A stretch of 64,000 nucleotides of DNA from Azoarcus sp. Aa7 (GTDB lineage: Bacteria; Pseudomonadota; Gammaproteobacteria; Burkholderiales; Rhodocyclaceae): assembly GCF_014822185.1 (NCBI RefSeq), contig NZ_QVLR01000062.1, forward strand, positions 164,601 through 228,600, in the 5' to 3' direction. Of this stretch, positions 35,876-44,638 are shown one piece after another (within the stretch, counting starts at the first letter, position 1; the number at the start of each line of letters is the position of its first letter). The notes under the pieces are model-generated. The model was given only the letters and a program-made list of their open reading frames with translations, was not told where the DNA came from and ran no database searches. The position numbers and the translations under genes were made by a program.

Positions 35876-36385
35876 ATGGGAGTGGTTTTCGCCAAGACGG
35901 CGAACGGGCAGGACGAAATTGCCAGCCGCAGCGGAGGGCTGTCGCCCCGCGTGCGCCGGGTGCTGATTCTGGTGGACGGCCGGAAGACGGTCACCGAACT
36001 TCGTGATCTGGTGGCGGCCGACGATCTCACCCATACCTTGGGTGCGCTCGAGGAGCTCGGTCTGATCGAGGTGCGCAAGGCGAATTCGGCGGGCGGTGGT
36101 GGCGGCGAGCCTGCCGGCCCCCTGCCGTCGATCACGGCCTTCCGCGAGTTGCCAGCGAATCGCCAGTCGAAGGAACTCGAGATGGCGCGCAATTTCATGA
36201 TCAACACGCTGAAGAACTTCTGCAGCCTGTACGGCCCCATCTCGCTGATGAGCAACATCAACGCAGCATCCTCGCACGAGGAACTGCGCGAACTTTACCC
36301 GGAGTGGTACCGGCTCATCGTCGACAGCCGCTCAGGTCGACGCAGCGCGGAAGATCTGCGCAAGGATCTGCTGAAGGTGCTCTGA
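35876..36385 (+). CDS. conserved hypothetical protein, winged-helix-like N-terminus
   Basis: A 169-residue soluble protein behind a good ribosome site (CGAGGAGACATCG). The N-terminal half (GLSPRVRRVLILVDGRKTVTELRDLVAADDLTHTLGALEELGLIEV) looks like a winged-helix fold of the kind that reads 'learned' two-state helices, and a Gly-rich linker (SAGGGGGEPAGP) joins it to a helical C-terminal part with FMINTLKNFCSLYGPISLM and a charged end RRSAEDLRKDLLKVL. Proteins of this plan are common in Betaproteobacteria but I know no function. It converges with the HDOD gene, six bases apart. Confidence 0.65.
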   Translation: MGVVFAKTANGQDEIASRSGGLSPRVRRVLILVDGRKTVTELRDLVAADDLTHTLGALEELGLIEVRKANSAGGGGGEPAGPLPSITAFRELPANRQSKELEMARNFMINTLKNFCSLYGPISLMSNINAASSHEELRELYPEWYRLIVDSRSGRRSAEDLRKDLLKVL

Positions 36386-36391
36386 GGCGAT

Positions 36392-37327
36392 TCAGTCCAC
36401 CCACGACGATGGCAGGGCCGCGATCGTGGGCTTGGGAAGGCGCACGAGATCGGTCCACATCGGGAGTTCTGCAAGCGCATCCATTGCGAGCTTGCGGGTT
36501 TCTTCGGGCGTCAGGTCGAGAATGGCGGCGCGCAGGTAGATCGTCGCCACCGAATCCGGATCGGGTTGCGCTGCCAGGCAGGTATCGGCGAGCTTCGTCG
36601 CCAGTTGCAGTCCACAGGCGAGACGATAGGAGCGGGAATCGGGTTCGAAGCCGCCGCCCTCGGGGTCGCATTGCCAGTACACGACGTCTGCGAGCGAGGT
36701 CGGCAGTCCCCAGTCGGCCAGCAGGACGGCGGACAACTCGTGACGGTCGAATCCGAAGGTCGCGATTTCGACCGTTTCGACCGGATCGGTCCCGCGCGCG
36801 GCCTGCTCCAGCGTCAGGTCGTAGGTCGCAGGCGCTCCCGTGGCAAATGCGAGCGTGCCGATCTCGCTCAACAGCCCGAGGGTGAACGCTTCCGCCCCGG
36901 GCAGATCTCCCCGGTGGTGGGCCAGGGTTTCCATCACGGCCGCATTGAGGAGCGACGAAGTCCAGAAGGCGTTGTAGTCGAAGCGCTTGGATGTGACCTT
37001 CGGGCGATTCGTGACCAGCGACAGCGCGACTGCGTGCGCGCGCACGATGTTCATGCCCAGCCTGATGACTGCCTGCTGCAGGTCGAGCGAACGCTCCGTC
37101 CGGCCGAAACGTGCGGCTGAAGCGGCACGCAGGACGAAGCCCGACAGCGCGGGGTCGGAGCGGATCACTCGCACGACGGCATCGATGCGCACCTCAGGAT
37201 CGCGTGCAAGCTCGATGAGTTTCAGCGCCGCGCCGCGCGGGCTGGGCAGCTCGTCGGCAGCGAGCAGGAAGTCGCGGATGTTTCCGGTCACCTGGCCGCG
37301 GTCTCGCTGATTGCTGGCTGAATTCAT
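36392..37327 (-). CDS. HDOD-domain signalling protein
   Basis: A 311-residue protein with one HDOD domain (residues about 15-230): ELPSPRGAALKLIELARDPEVRIDAVVRVIRSDPALSGFVLRAASAARFG is the standard opening (split here over two helices), followed by LQQAVIRLGMNIVRAHAVALSLV and FDYNAFWTSSLLNAAVMETLAHHRG. HDOD proteins lack the metal-dependent phosphodiesterase residues of HD-GYP and act as scaffolds in signalling, motility or RNA-turnover control. The start ATG 37327 has AGAGG upstream. It follows the DUF1631 gene on the same strand, 112 bases away, and may be transcribed with it. Confidence 0.82.
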   Translation of the reverse strand: MNSASNQRDRGQVTGNIRDFLLAADELPSPRGAALKLIELARDPEVRIDAVVRVIRSDPALSGFVLRAASAARFGRTERSLDLQQAVIRLGMNIVRAHAVALSLVTNRPKVTSKRFDYNAFWTSSLLNAAVMETLAHHRGDLPGAEAFTLGLLSEIGTLAFATGAPATYDLTLEQAARGTDPVETVEIATFGFDRHELSAVLLADWGLPTSLADVVYWQCDPEGGGFEPDSRSYRLACGLQLATKLADTCLAAQPDPDSVATIYLRAAILDLTPEETRKLAMDALAELPMWTDLVRLPKPTIAALPSSWVD

Positions 37328-37439
37328 TCCCTTTACCTCTCGTGCAGCGCAGTCGGGCAAGGCTTTCGCCGTATCGCCGGCGCCCTCGCCCGACTGCTGG
37401 ATTCTCGTTCATCTCGTGCCGGTTCGAGCGCCCCGGCGA

Positions 37440-39575
37440 TCAGCTCCGCAATTCGTCGAGTACGTCGTCCACGGCACGGTCCAGGAGCGGTTCCTGATCG
37501 GCCGTGGACGCCTCCCCGTTCGCGAAGCGCCGCGTGAGTTCCGCCCGCGTCAGCGCAAGCGCGCGCTGTCCCTGGCGGTTGGCGAACAGGTACATGGTCC
37601 GCGCGGGACTGATCCAGGTGAGACGTACGCGACGCACCTCGCCGGACTCATCCCTGAGCTCCACCCAGCTGCCGCGGGTGAGCAGGTCGAGCTCCAGCAT
37701 CTCCGGCGTGGGCTCTTCGCCGATGGGCTGAAGGCCGGGCAAGGGTCCGGTGGGCCGCGCCGGCGCATTCGACGCGGGGCGCACCGGAACCGGCGCGGGT
37801 GCGATCGGGGCTTTCAGGGCGGCCGCATGGCATTTGACCAGTTCCGAAAAGAATGCCTTCTGCTGTACCTCGTCGATGCCCGCGCCCGTCATGCTCGCCT
37901 TGAGGTTACGCAGGATCACGGGAAGCTGCTTCACCATGCGCTGGCGTTCTTCCATGCTCTGTCTGGGAAGAACGCTCCACACGAGCTCGCCGACCGCGGA
38001 GACCGCATTGGCCCAGCGCTCGCTGTTGGCGGGCGGCGCCGCCGTGGCGCCGCTCTCGAGGGCGGCGTGCGCCAACACCCTCGTCCACGTGTCGCGGATG
38101 AAGTCGCGCACGACTTCAGGTATTTCCTCGTTCGCGAGGTGGGCTGCCAGCGCATCCTCGCCGACCTGACGGGCAAGCTCGACGCGCTCGCGTTCGCGCA
38201 GGCGTTCCGTCAGCGTCGCCGCGCGTGCGTCCGCGTAGCGTTCCTGCTCGGCGAGATAGTTCTCGAGCTCCTGCAGGCAGCCTGCGAAGACGTTCGCATC
38301 GTCCGCGAACTGGTTCTGTATGCGGACGACGATGCCTTCTGCGACACGGTAGAGGGAGCTGTCTTCGGTCAGGGGGCCGTCCCACGTGACGCTTGCCTGT
38401 GCCAGCGAGTTGATCAGGCGGCGTGCGGGGTGGGTGCGGTTCGAGAAGAAGCCGTGATCCATCATCGCCAGCTTCAGCACGGGGATCTGCAGGCGGCCGA
38501 TCAGCCCTTTCATGGCGTCGGGAACGCGCGAGTCGTCGAAGATGTAGTCGAACAGCGTGGCGACGACGTCGATGACGATGCCGTCGACGGAACTCGCCTG
38601 CTTGCTGAGACCGGCTTCGATCAGAGCGCTGATGACGTTGCCGGCGGCCTGGCCATCCGCCGGAAGCGCGAAGCTTTGCCCGCCGAACTGCAGGTCACCC
38701 CGTCCCTGTTGCAGTCCGTCCAGCAGCTGCATGAGGTCGGCCGTGCCTGCGCGCTGCCGCCAGTCGGCCTTTTCGACCGCTGCAGCCCTGGCTGTGAAGA
38801 TCTCCTTAACGAGATCGGAAGGATCGGGTTCCCCGGGAAGCGTCGCGCTCTTGCGCACGGCCATGCGCTGCGAGGCCTTGCCGCGCCGCGCACGCGGCCG
38901 GACGTTGGGCATCACGCGCCGTGAGACGAGCAGCGCATTGACATCGTGATAAACGGTGGAAAGCTCGCCTGCGAGCCGGCCGATGAGCAGTTCGAGGGCG
39001 GTGGCACGCAGCCCCCCGGACGCCTCCTGCGTCCAGCAGATGTCCTTGAGCGCTTCGCAGATTGCGGTCGGACCGATCGGATTCGTGGCGTTGTCGACAT
39101 CGCTTTCGCCAAGCATGAAGGCGACACGGGTCTGCAAGTCCTGGTTCTCGGCTTCGCACGCCCGTTCGAGTCGGGTCGCGAGGTTCTTCACGGCCAGGGT
39201 CTCGTCGATCTCGGTTTCGCCGACGAGCGAAAGTTCCGGAAAGAAGCCGTTTTCGCTCTCGTAGAACGAGCCGCCGACGTTCGAGGTCTTCGCGCGTTCC
39301 TGAAACTGATCTTCGAAGCCGGCGCTGAAGGCGCGATCGATATCGGCGCCGATGCCGCGCAGCAGCGCCTGCAACTCGATCAGCTTCTGCGCTTCCTCGG
39401 CATTCTTTGCGCCCATTCGGCGTGCCTGGACTTCATCGCCGAGCTCGCCGACAGCCCGGGCAAGCGCTTCGCGCACACGCTGGCTGACGAAGTCGCGGCA
39501 TTCGAGCAGAACCCCCTGATGCGGACGGAACGCATCGGGAGCTCCGGTCTGGCGCGATGGTTGTAGGGTAGTCAC
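37440..39575 (-). CDS. DUF1631 family protein, large cytoplasmic
   Basis: A 711-residue predominantly helical protein with the landmarks of the DUF1631 family (large proteins of Beta- and Gammaproteobacteria): FRPHQGVLLECRDFVSQRVREALARAVGELGDE near the N-terminus, FEDQFQERAKTSNVGGSFYE, ALMVSRR-like NALLVSRRVMPNVRP, and a C-terminal beta domain (LLTRGSWVELRDESGEVRRVRLTWISPARTMYLF) that resembles a PilZ-like barrel. This C-terminal resemblance suggests binding of cyclic di-GMP or of a partner, but the RxxxR motif is not evident. The GTG at 39575 is chosen for its GGAG site six bases upstream; a TTG lies 11 codons earlier. Molecular role unknown. Confidence 0.8.
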   Translation of the reverse strand: MTTLQPSRQTGAPDAFRPHQGVLLECRDFVSQRVREALARAVGELGDEVQARRMGAKNAEEAQKLIELQALLRGIGADIDRAFSAGFEDQFQERAKTSNVGGSFYESENGFFPELSLVGETEIDETLAVKNLATRLERACEAENQDLQTRVAFMLGESDVDNATNPIGPTAICEALKDICWTQEASGGLRATALELLIGRLAGELSTVYHDVNALLVSRRVMPNVRPRARRGKASQRMAVRKSATLPGEPDPSDLVKEIFTARAAAVEKADWRQRAGTADLMQLLDGLQQGRGDLQFGGQSFALPADGQAAGNVISALIEAGLSKQASSVDGIVIDVVATLFDYIFDDSRVPDAMKGLIGRLQIPVLKLAMMDHGFFSNRTHPARRLINSLAQASVTWDGPLTEDSSLYRVAEGIVVRIQNQFADDANVFAGCLQELENYLAEQERYADARAATLTERLRERERVELARQVGEDALAAHLANEEIPEVVRDFIRDTWTRVLAHAALESGATAAPPANSERWANAVSAVGELVWSVLPRQSMEERQRMVKQLPVILRNLKASMTGAGIDEVQQKAFFSELVKCHAAALKAPIAPAPVPVRPASNAPARPTGPLPGLQPIGEEPTPEMLELDLLTRGSWVELRDESGEVRRVRLTWISPARTMYLFANRQGQRALALTRAELTRRFANGEASTADQEPLLDRAVDDVLDELRS

Positions 39576-39641
39576 GAGATGCTCCGCTTCGATGGCGGTA
39601 CGGGACAATGGCGATTACTGTCGCCGGACTGAGGGCGAATC

Positions 39642-39662
39642 TCAAACTAGCTCAGTTTGACA
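39642..39662. promoter_or_regulatory. palindrome overlapping a TTGACA -35 element
   Basis: TCAAACT (39642-39648) and AGTTTGA (39654-39660) form a 7-base inverted repeat with a 5-base centre. Its right arm overlaps TTGACA (39657-39662). It lies between the divergent DUF1631 and thioesterase genes, where an operator is expected; the regulator is unknown. A TATACT at 39775-39780 is a better-placed -10 for the thioesterase gene. Confidence 0.4.
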
Positions 39663-39816
39663 CATTTTGTTCGCCCCTTCGATGCTTCAAACGACGCTGC
39701 GACGCGGCATTCCGACGACCGGTCCGCGAGCGGGCACGAATGGCAGGCGCGTACCGGCGCATGGATGCCTTCTTTATACTTACGGCTCCGAGAACAATCT
39801 CTTTAGCGATTTCGCC

Positions 39817-40245
39817 ATGCCACGAATCACGGTCGAGCTGCCCGAGCGTTTTACCTTCGCAACCGAAATCCCCGTGCGAGCACAGCACATCAACGGCGCC
39901 GGCCATGTCGACAATGCGCAGATGGTGGTTCTGATATCGGGCGCACGCGAGGCTTTTTTCATCGATCTCGGCTACAACCAGAACAACGTCGAAGGGCTCG
40001 GCACCGTCATTACCGATGCCGCATTCCAGTACATCTCGGAAGCCTTCGAGGGCGAGACGCTGGTCTTCCGGTTCGCGGCGAACGATTTCAACAAGTATGG
40101 CGGCGACATCGTCTGCCGTGTCAGCGAGCGCGGGAGCGGACGCGAGGTCGCGCGGGCGAAGCTGGGTTTCGTGTTTTTCGACTACACGACACGCAAGGTT
40201 GCCCCCATTCCCCCGCGTTTTCTGGAGCGCCTGGGCGCCGCCTGA
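39817..40245 (+). CDS. hotdog-fold acyl-CoA thioesterase
   Basis: A 142-residue single-domain hotdog protein. IPVRAQHINGAGHVDNAQMVVLISGAREAFF is the standard opening of 4-hydroxybenzoyl-CoA/YbgC-like thioesterases (strand plus central helix, here with 'GHVDNA' in place of 'GHVNNA'), followed by a typical beta-sheet (GETLVFRFAANDFNKYGGDIVCRV ... VARAKLGFVFFDY). The usual Asp before the GHV block is replaced by Asn-Gly (HINGAGH), so the catalytic residue may differ or activity may be weak. The ATG 39817 is the first in a frame that otherwise opens in non-coding DNA. Substrate unknown; aromatic or fatty acyl-CoA are both possible in this organism. Confidence 0.78.
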   Translation: MPRITVELPERFTFATEIPVRAQHINGAGHVDNAQMVVLISGAREAFFIDLGYNQNNVEGLGTVITDAAFQYISEAFEGETLVFRFAANDFNKYGGDIVCRVSERGSGREVARAKLGFVFFDYTTRKVAPIPPRFLERLGAA

Positions 40246-40260
40246 GACGGCACGCCGGCT

Positions 40261-41451
40261 TCAGCCCGGATCGAGGCGCAGGATCCGCCCCTCCGTCTCG
40301 TCGAGGAGGTAGAGTTTTCCGTCCGGCCCTTGGCGCACATCGCGGATGCGGCTGCCCAGCTCCGTCAGCAGCCGCTCCTCGCGGACGAATTTTTCGCCGT
40401 CGAGTTCGATCCGCACGAGGAGTTGCCCACGCAGGGCGCCGACGAAGAGGTTGCCTTTCCACTTCGGAAACGCGTCACCCGTATAGAAGGCCATCCCCGA
40501 CGGTGCGATCGACGGAACCCAGTATCGGACTGGCGGCACGACGTCGGCACGTTGCGCCCCCTCCCCGATGCTGAATCCGGTGACGTATTCTTTCCCGTAC
40601 GTGACGACCGGCCAGCCGTAATTGGCGCCCGCACGGACGATATTGACCTCGTCACCGCCCTGCGGTCCGTGCTCGTGCGCCCACAGCTTGCCCGTGACGG
40701 GATGCAGCGCCGCGCCCTGCACGTTGCGGTGGCCGTAGGACCAGATTTCGGGCAATGCGCCGGTCTTGCCGACGAAAGGATTGTCGGGCGGGATGCCGCC
40801 ATCGGGCCGGATGCGGACGATCTTGCCGAGATGGCTGCCCGTGTCCTGGGCGCTATCGCGATATGACTGGCGGTCGCCGAGCGTGACGAAGAGCTTGCCC
40901 TCGCGGTCGAACACGAGTCGCGATCCCCAGTGATTGCGCCCATCCGGATCGTCGCGCTGAGCGAACACGACCTCGACGTTCTGCAGGCTGCGTGAGTTTT
41001 CGTCCAGCCGCGCCCGGGCAACGGCGGTGCGGGCGCCTTTCTGTGTCGGCTGGGCGAAGGACAGCCAGATGAGGCGGTCGCGGGCGAAATCGGGGCCGAT
41101 GACGACGTCGAGCAATCCGCCCTGCCCGGCCGCATGGACGCGCGGAACGTTCTGGATCGGCGCGGACAGCTTGCCGTCGGGCGTCACGATGCGCAGGCGC
41201 CCGGGGCGTTCGGTGACGAGCATGCTCCCGTCGGGCAGGAAGGCGAGCGACCAGGGGGTGTCGAGCCCGCGCGCGAGCTCGGTCACGCGTACCGGTCCCG
41301 CCTCGCTGCGGACCACCGTTTGCGCGGATGTCACTGGCGACAGGCACAGGGCCGACATCATCAGCACAGAGCCGATGCAGCGTGCAAGGCGCGCGTTATC
41401 GCGCGAGCCATCGACGCTCGGCGTGGCGCGAAGCAATGAGAACCGCGTCAT
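40261..41451 (-). CDS. PQQ-type soluble aldose sugar dehydrogenase (YliI/GSDH family), exported
   Basis: A 396-residue beta-propeller protein of the glucose/sorbosone dehydrogenase family. The start of the mature part, VTELARGLDTPWSLAFLPDGSMLVTERPGRLRIV, is the family signature; later blocks include GGLLDVVIGPDFARDRLIWLSF, FVTLGDRQSYRDSAQD, SYGHRNVQGAALHPVTGKLWAHEHGPQGGDE (with the PQQ/Ca-contacting His, Arg and Asn) and APSGMAFYTGDAFPKW. A signal sequence (IGSVLMMSALCLSPVTSA) lies after a long basic head, so the true start may be closer to it, around residue 25-31. It oxidises aldoses in the periplasm using PQQ. No PQQ synthesis genes are in the window. Confidence 0.88.
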   Translation of the reverse strand: MTRFSLLRATPSVDGSRDNARLARCIGSVLMMSALCLSPVTSAQTVVRSEAGPVRVTELARGLDTPWSLAFLPDGSMLVTERPGRLRIVTPDGKLSAPIQNVPRVHAAGQGGLLDVVIGPDFARDRLIWLSFAQPTQKGARTAVARARLDENSRSLQNVEVVFAQRDDPDGRNHWGSRLVFDREGKLFVTLGDRQSYRDSAQDTGSHLGKIVRIRPDGGIPPDNPFVGKTGALPEIWSYGHRNVQGAALHPVTGKLWAHEHGPQGGDEVNIVRAGANYGWPVVTYGKEYVTGFSIGEGAQRADVVPPVRYWVPSIAPSGMAFYTGDAFPKWKGNLFVGALRGQLLVRIELDGEKFVREERLLTELGSRIRDVRQGPDGKLYLLDETEGRILRLDPG

Positions 41452-41670
41452 GGAATCACCCTATCCATTCAATCCAACGAGTAATGCCGCAATCAGGGCG
41501 AACGGGTTTTGCTTGCCGGCGACCTGCCTGCCGCGAGCCTGGGTCGCGATTTGACGGGCATCAATGAGACGACGATCGCCTTGTTGAGATCCTTGCGCCA
41601 TGAAGGAAGTTGCGAATGGCGCGCCGGCCCGGCGAATGCCGCCAACACACGAAAGGATAAGAGGTCTCGA

Positions 41671-42282
41671 ATGAGGTTTCCCGATTTTTTTGCCGACGTG
41701 CGTCGGATCCAACTGCGTGACCCGCTGGCCGCCTTGCTCGGCGCGAGCGAGGGCGGCGTGATCGAGTACGGCTACGAGGATGCGGTGAAGCTTGCCGGCC
41801 ATTCCTGCCCCACCGTTGCGTCGGCCTACATGATCTGCGTGCATGCGCTGCGCACGCTGTATGGGGATGAACTGCCCGAGCGCGGCGGCGTCAGGGTCGC
41901 ATTCCGCGGACGTGTGGACGAGGGCGTCACCGGGGTGATCGCGAGCGTCGTCACGTTGCTGACGGGCGCGGCGCACGACGGCGGATTCAAGGGGCTGGGC
42001 GGCCGCTTCGTGCGCCGCGGCCTGCTGGATTTCGCCGCCGACCTGCCCGTGGCGATGCGCTTCACGCGCCTCGACACGGGGGCAGCCGTCGAGGCGCAAA
42101 CGGACCTGTCGTCGGTTCCGGCCGACCCGGAAACACCCGAACTGCTGGCGCGCTGCCTGCAGGCGCCCGGGGACGCCGAACTGGCCGCACGCTTCGGCCG
42201 TCTCTGGCAGGAGCGGGTGCGCAGGATCGTGATCGACCACGGGGACGACCCTGCGGTCTTCCGCGTTGACGCTTGCGGCTGA
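41671..42282 (+). CDS. FmdE-like protein
   Basis: A 203-residue cytoplasmic protein. The segment YEDAVKLAGHSCPTVASAYMICVHALRTLY has the His-x-Cys pattern with the following small residues that marks the FmdE domain (first described next to molybdenum formylmethanofuran dehydrogenase), and RVAFRGRVDEGVTGVIASVVTLLTGAAHDGG looks like its second half. FmdE-type domains bind metal, often zinc, but the function in bacteria without methanofuran enzymes is unknown. The ATG 41671 is preceded by AAGGATAAGAGG. It leads a row of plus-strand genes (cupin, two methyltransferases, sigma/anti-sigma, thioredoxin), 117 bases before the cupin. Confidence 0.7.
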   Translation: MRFPDFFADVRRIQLRDPLAALLGASEGGVIEYGYEDAVKLAGHSCPTVASAYMICVHALRTLYGDELPERGGVRVAFRGRVDEGVTGVIASVVTLLTGAAHDGGFKGLGGRFVRRGLLDFAADLPVAMRFTRLDTGAAVEAQTDLSSVPADPETPELLARCLQAPGDAELAARFGRLWQERVRRIVIDHGDDPAVFRVDACG

Positions 42283-42324
42283 GGCAAGCGCTTCGCCCCT
42301 TCCTCGACGGGAACGCGCCGGGCT

Positions 42325-42350
42325 GGAACCATCCGGCGGCATTCTGCGTC
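42325..42350 (+). promoter_or_regulatory. candidate ECF-sigma promoter upstream of the cupin gene
   Basis: GGAACC at 42325-42330 and CGTC at 42347-42350 are separated by exactly 16 bases, the pattern of many ECF sigma factor promoters. Transcription would start about 40 bases before the cupin ATG (42399). An ECF sigma gene lies 1.4 kb downstream in the same cluster. Confidence 0.5.
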
Positions 42351-42398
42351 CTTTGGGCAAAAACAGGGAGGCCCCCGACCCCGAAGGAGCAGTCGATC

Positions 42399-42854
42399 AT
42401 GAAAACAACCCACAACTTGCTGGCCGTGGCGGCGTTCGCCACCGTTCAGCTTTTCGCATCTCCGCTCGCCGCCCAGGACAAGAGGATCGAAACCGCGAAC
42501 CTCGACGCGGTCGTCACGGCCAACCCGCTGCAGGCGGGCGGCCCGACGGCCAAGGTTATTTCATCGACGCGCGCCGGCAACAGCGAACTGCAGATCATCC
42601 GCATGAGCAAGATCCGCCTGCACCACCACACGCAGGAAGACCATGTGGTCTACGTCGCGCGCGGGAGCGGCACCGCGCGGCTGGAGAACGACGCAGGGCA
42701 GATCGAAGCCCGCCCCGTCAAGTCCGGCGACATCTTCAACCTGCCACGCGGCAAGAAGCACGCTTTCGAGCGAAGCGGCGCAGAGGACCTTGTCCTCCTG
42801 GTCGTCGCGACCGCGGGCTGGAAACCGCTGGAAGATACCGTCTTTCACGAGTGA
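42399..42854 (+). CDS. secreted small cupin protein
   Basis: A 151-residue exported cupin. Signal peptide AVAAFATVQLFASPLAAQ is followed by a single cupin barrel. The first metal-binding motif reads IRLHHHTQEDHVVYVARGSGTARLEN (three His in HHH plus Glu in HTQED), and the second KSGDIFNLPRGKKHAFER (HxF end). Both His/Glu sets are intact, so a metal centre is likely. Start ATG 42399 follows GAAGGAGC. A hairpin (CCCGCC-TTTCG-GGCGGG, 42862-42878) lies just after the stop and may act as attenuator before the methyltransferase. Function unknown; periplasmic cupins may be enzymes or ligand sensors. Confidence 0.78.
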   Translation: MKTTHNLLAVAAFATVQLFASPLAAQDKRIETANLDAVVTANPLQAGGPTAKVISSTRAGNSELQIIRMSKIRLHHHTQEDHVVYVARGSGTARLENDAGQIEARPVKSGDIFNLPRGKKHAFERSGAEDLVLLVVATAGWKPLEDTVFHE

Positions 42855-42861
42855 CAAGGCG

Positions 42862-42878
42862 CCCGCCTTTCGGGCGGG
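42862..42878 (+). terminator. weak hairpin between the cupin and methyltransferase genes
   Basis: CCCGCC (42862-42867), loop TTTCG, GGCGGG (42873-42878), eight bases after the cupin stop and without a T-run. It could reduce but not block read-through. Confidence 0.35.
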
Positions 42879-42949
42879 TGACGCCACGGCTGTGTGCGGC
42901 CCCGCCCCTGCGGGGAACGCGTTCGAGCACATTCGCTGGAGAACGCAGC

Positions 42950-43726
42950 ATGACAACGAATACCCTGTTCGACCCCAGGGAACTCGAGTCCCGGGTCAAG
43001 ACCATGTATTGCGCGGTCGCCGAGAATCCGCACGGCGAGTTCCATTTCGAGATGGGCCGCGGGCTCGCCGAGCGCCTCGGCTACCTCGCGGGCGAACTCG
43101 ACCGGGTGCCGGCCGAAGCCATCGAGTCCTTCGCGGGCGTTGGCCACCATTTCGATCTCGCGGCGCCGGCCGCCGGTGAGGTCGTACTCGACCTGGGAAG
43201 CGGATCGGGCATGGATACCTTCATCGCGGCACTCCGCGTCGGACCGCAGGGACGCGTGATCGGCATCGACATGACCGATGCGCAGCGGGCGAAGGCCGAA
43301 CGTCTGCGCGACACCTACGGTTTCGGGCAGATCTGCTACGTGAAGGGCTATATTGAGGAAGTTCCGCAGCCCGATGCGTCGGCGGATGCGGTCATCAGCA
43401 ACGGCGTGATCAACCTTTCGGCCGACAAGCCGGCCGTGTTCCGGGAGGTCGCCCGCGTGCTGAAATCCGGCGGCCGTCTGGCAATTTCGGACATCGTCGC
43501 GGAGCGTGGGTTGCCGGAAGGCATCGTATGCAATCCGACGCTGTGGGCCGCGTGCATCGGCGGCGCCGCGCAGCAGGACGAATACCGCGAGATGATCGTA
43601 TCCGCCGGGCTGCGCGTCGTGGAGATGCGCGACAACCCGGCGTACCGGTTCATCTCCGAAAACGCGCAGGCGGCGTGCCGGAAATACGGGGTGAAGAGCG
43701 TTTCGGTCCTGGCGACGAAGGCATGA
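42950..43726 (+). CDS. ArsM-like class I SAM methyltransferase, first copy
   Basis: A 258-residue SAM-dependent methyltransferase. Motif I is [18 protein letters not shown] (about residue 78), then [14 protein letters not shown] (motif II), and [16 protein letters not shown]. The order of blocks and [21 protein letters not shown] near the end match arsenite methyltransferases (ArsM). However the second ArsM cysteine (SNCVINL in the family) is Gly here ([11 protein letters not shown]) and the N-terminal cysteine region is also different, so arsenic methylation is doubtful. The gene ends three bases before the ECF sigma gene. It is paralogous to the gene at 44639, with which it brackets the sigma/anti-sigma pair. 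Confidence 0.78.
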   Translation: MTTNTLFDPRELESRVKTMYCAVAENPHGEFHFEMGRGLAERLGYLAGELDRVPAEAIESFAGVGHHFDLAAPAAGEVVLDLGSGSGMDTFIAALRVGPQGRVIGIDMTDAQRAKAERLRDTYGFGQICYVKGYIEEVPQPDASADAVISNGVINLSADKPAVFREVARVLKSGGRLAISDIVAERGLPEGIVCNPTLWAACIGGAAQQDEYREMIVSAGLRVVEMRDNPAYRFISENAQAACRKYGVKSVSVLATKA

Positions 43727-43729
43727 CAC

Positions 43730-44383
43730 ATGGAACACGGTTCGCTTCGCTCTGCGCACCAGCGCGGCCAGTCAGGGCGTGATCCGCCCGCGTGCGCAAT
43801 CGACAACCGCACGTTCTTCACCCTGCGCGTCGAAGAGCTGGCAGACCGGCTCTACGGCGTCGCGCTGCGTTTCACACGCAACCGCGCCGCCGCGGAGGAT
43901 CTGGTTTCCGAGACAGTGGTCAAGGCTTGGGCGCATCTGCCGCAACTGGAAGACCGGACGTGCTTCGAGAAATGGATCTTCCGCATTCTCGCGAACACCT
44001 TCTTCAGCCAGTGCCGTCACGAGCGCGAAGAGACCCTTGCGGCCGAGGAGGACGAGGATGGCTTTTCGCTGTTCGATCGCCTCCACCAACCCTTCCTGTT
44101 GTGGTGGGGCAATCCCGAGCAGGAACTGATCCACAAGCTGCTGTGCGAGGATCTCGACCGGGCCTTGGGCGCGCTGCCCGACTGCTATCGGGCGGTTGTC
44201 GTCTCGGTCGACCTGCTCGGCCACTCGTATGCCGAGGTCGCCGAGATGCTCGGAGTGCCGGTCGGGACGGTCCGCTCGCGGCTCAATCGCGCGCGCTCGC
44301 AGCTGCAGCGCGCGCTGTGGCATCAGGCGCAGGCGGCCGGCCTGGTGAGCGGCAGCCGTGACGAGGGAGATGCTCATGACTGA
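43730..44383 (+). CDS. ECF-type RNA polymerase sigma factor
   Basis: A 217-residue sigma-70 family factor of the extracytoplasmic function type. Region 2 is [32 protein letters not shown] with the conserved FRNxxDAEDLVQET-like pattern, region 2.4 [18 protein letters not shown]; region 4 is [44 protein letters not shown], split across the HTH. An insertion of about 35 residues ([32 protein letters not shown]) lies between both regions, as in some anti-sigma-controlled ECF groups. It starts with an ATG three bases after the methyltransferase stop, and its own stop overlaps the anti-sigma start by eight bases. Confidence 0.9.
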   Translation: MEHGSLRSAHQRGQSGRDPPACAIDNRTFFTLRVEELADRLYGVALRFTRNRAAAEDLVSETVVKAWAHLPQLEDRTCFEKWIFRILANTFFSQCRHEREETLAAEEDEDGFSLFDRLHQPFLLWWGNPEQELIHKLLCEDLDRALGALPDCYRAVVVSVDLLGHSYAEVAEMLGVPVGTVRSRLNRARSQLQRALWHQAQAAGLVSGSRDEGDAHD

Positions 44384-44615
44384 GCAGGAACGGATCCATT
44401 GCGAAGAGGTGGTCGCCAGCCTGCTGGAATACCTGGACGGCGAGCTCGACGACGCAAGGCGGGTACGGATCGAGGACCATCTCGCCGAGTGCCGCGGGTG
44501 CTTCTCCCGCGCCGAGTTCGAGCGGGCGCTGCGAAGCAGGCTGCAGGCGCTCGCAACTGCGCCTCCTCCCGACTCGCTCAAGCGCCGACTGAAAGCGATT
44601 CTCGACGAATTCTGA
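44376..44615 (+). CDS. zinc-finger anti-sigma factor (zf-HC2)
   Basis: A 79-residue protein with the zf-HC2/ZAS signature: HCEEVVASLLEYLDGELDD, then IEDHLAECRGCFSRAEFERAL, giving the His-x3-Cys-x2-Cys zinc set (HLAECRGC). Proteins of this form bind and hold ECF sigma factors and release them on oxidation or other stress. The ATG 44376 (ribosome site GAGGGAG) overlaps the sigma gene by eight bases (ATGACTGA); coupled translation gives near-equal amounts. No membrane segment is present, so it is a soluble anti-sigma of the ChrR/RsrA kind, which typically sense redox. Confidence 0.88.
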   Translation: MTEQERIHCEEVVASLLEYLDGELDDARRVRIEDHLAECRGCFSRAEFERALRSRLQALATAPPPDSLKRRLKAILDEF

Positions 44616-44638
44616 TCGGACTCATGCGGGAGGAGATC

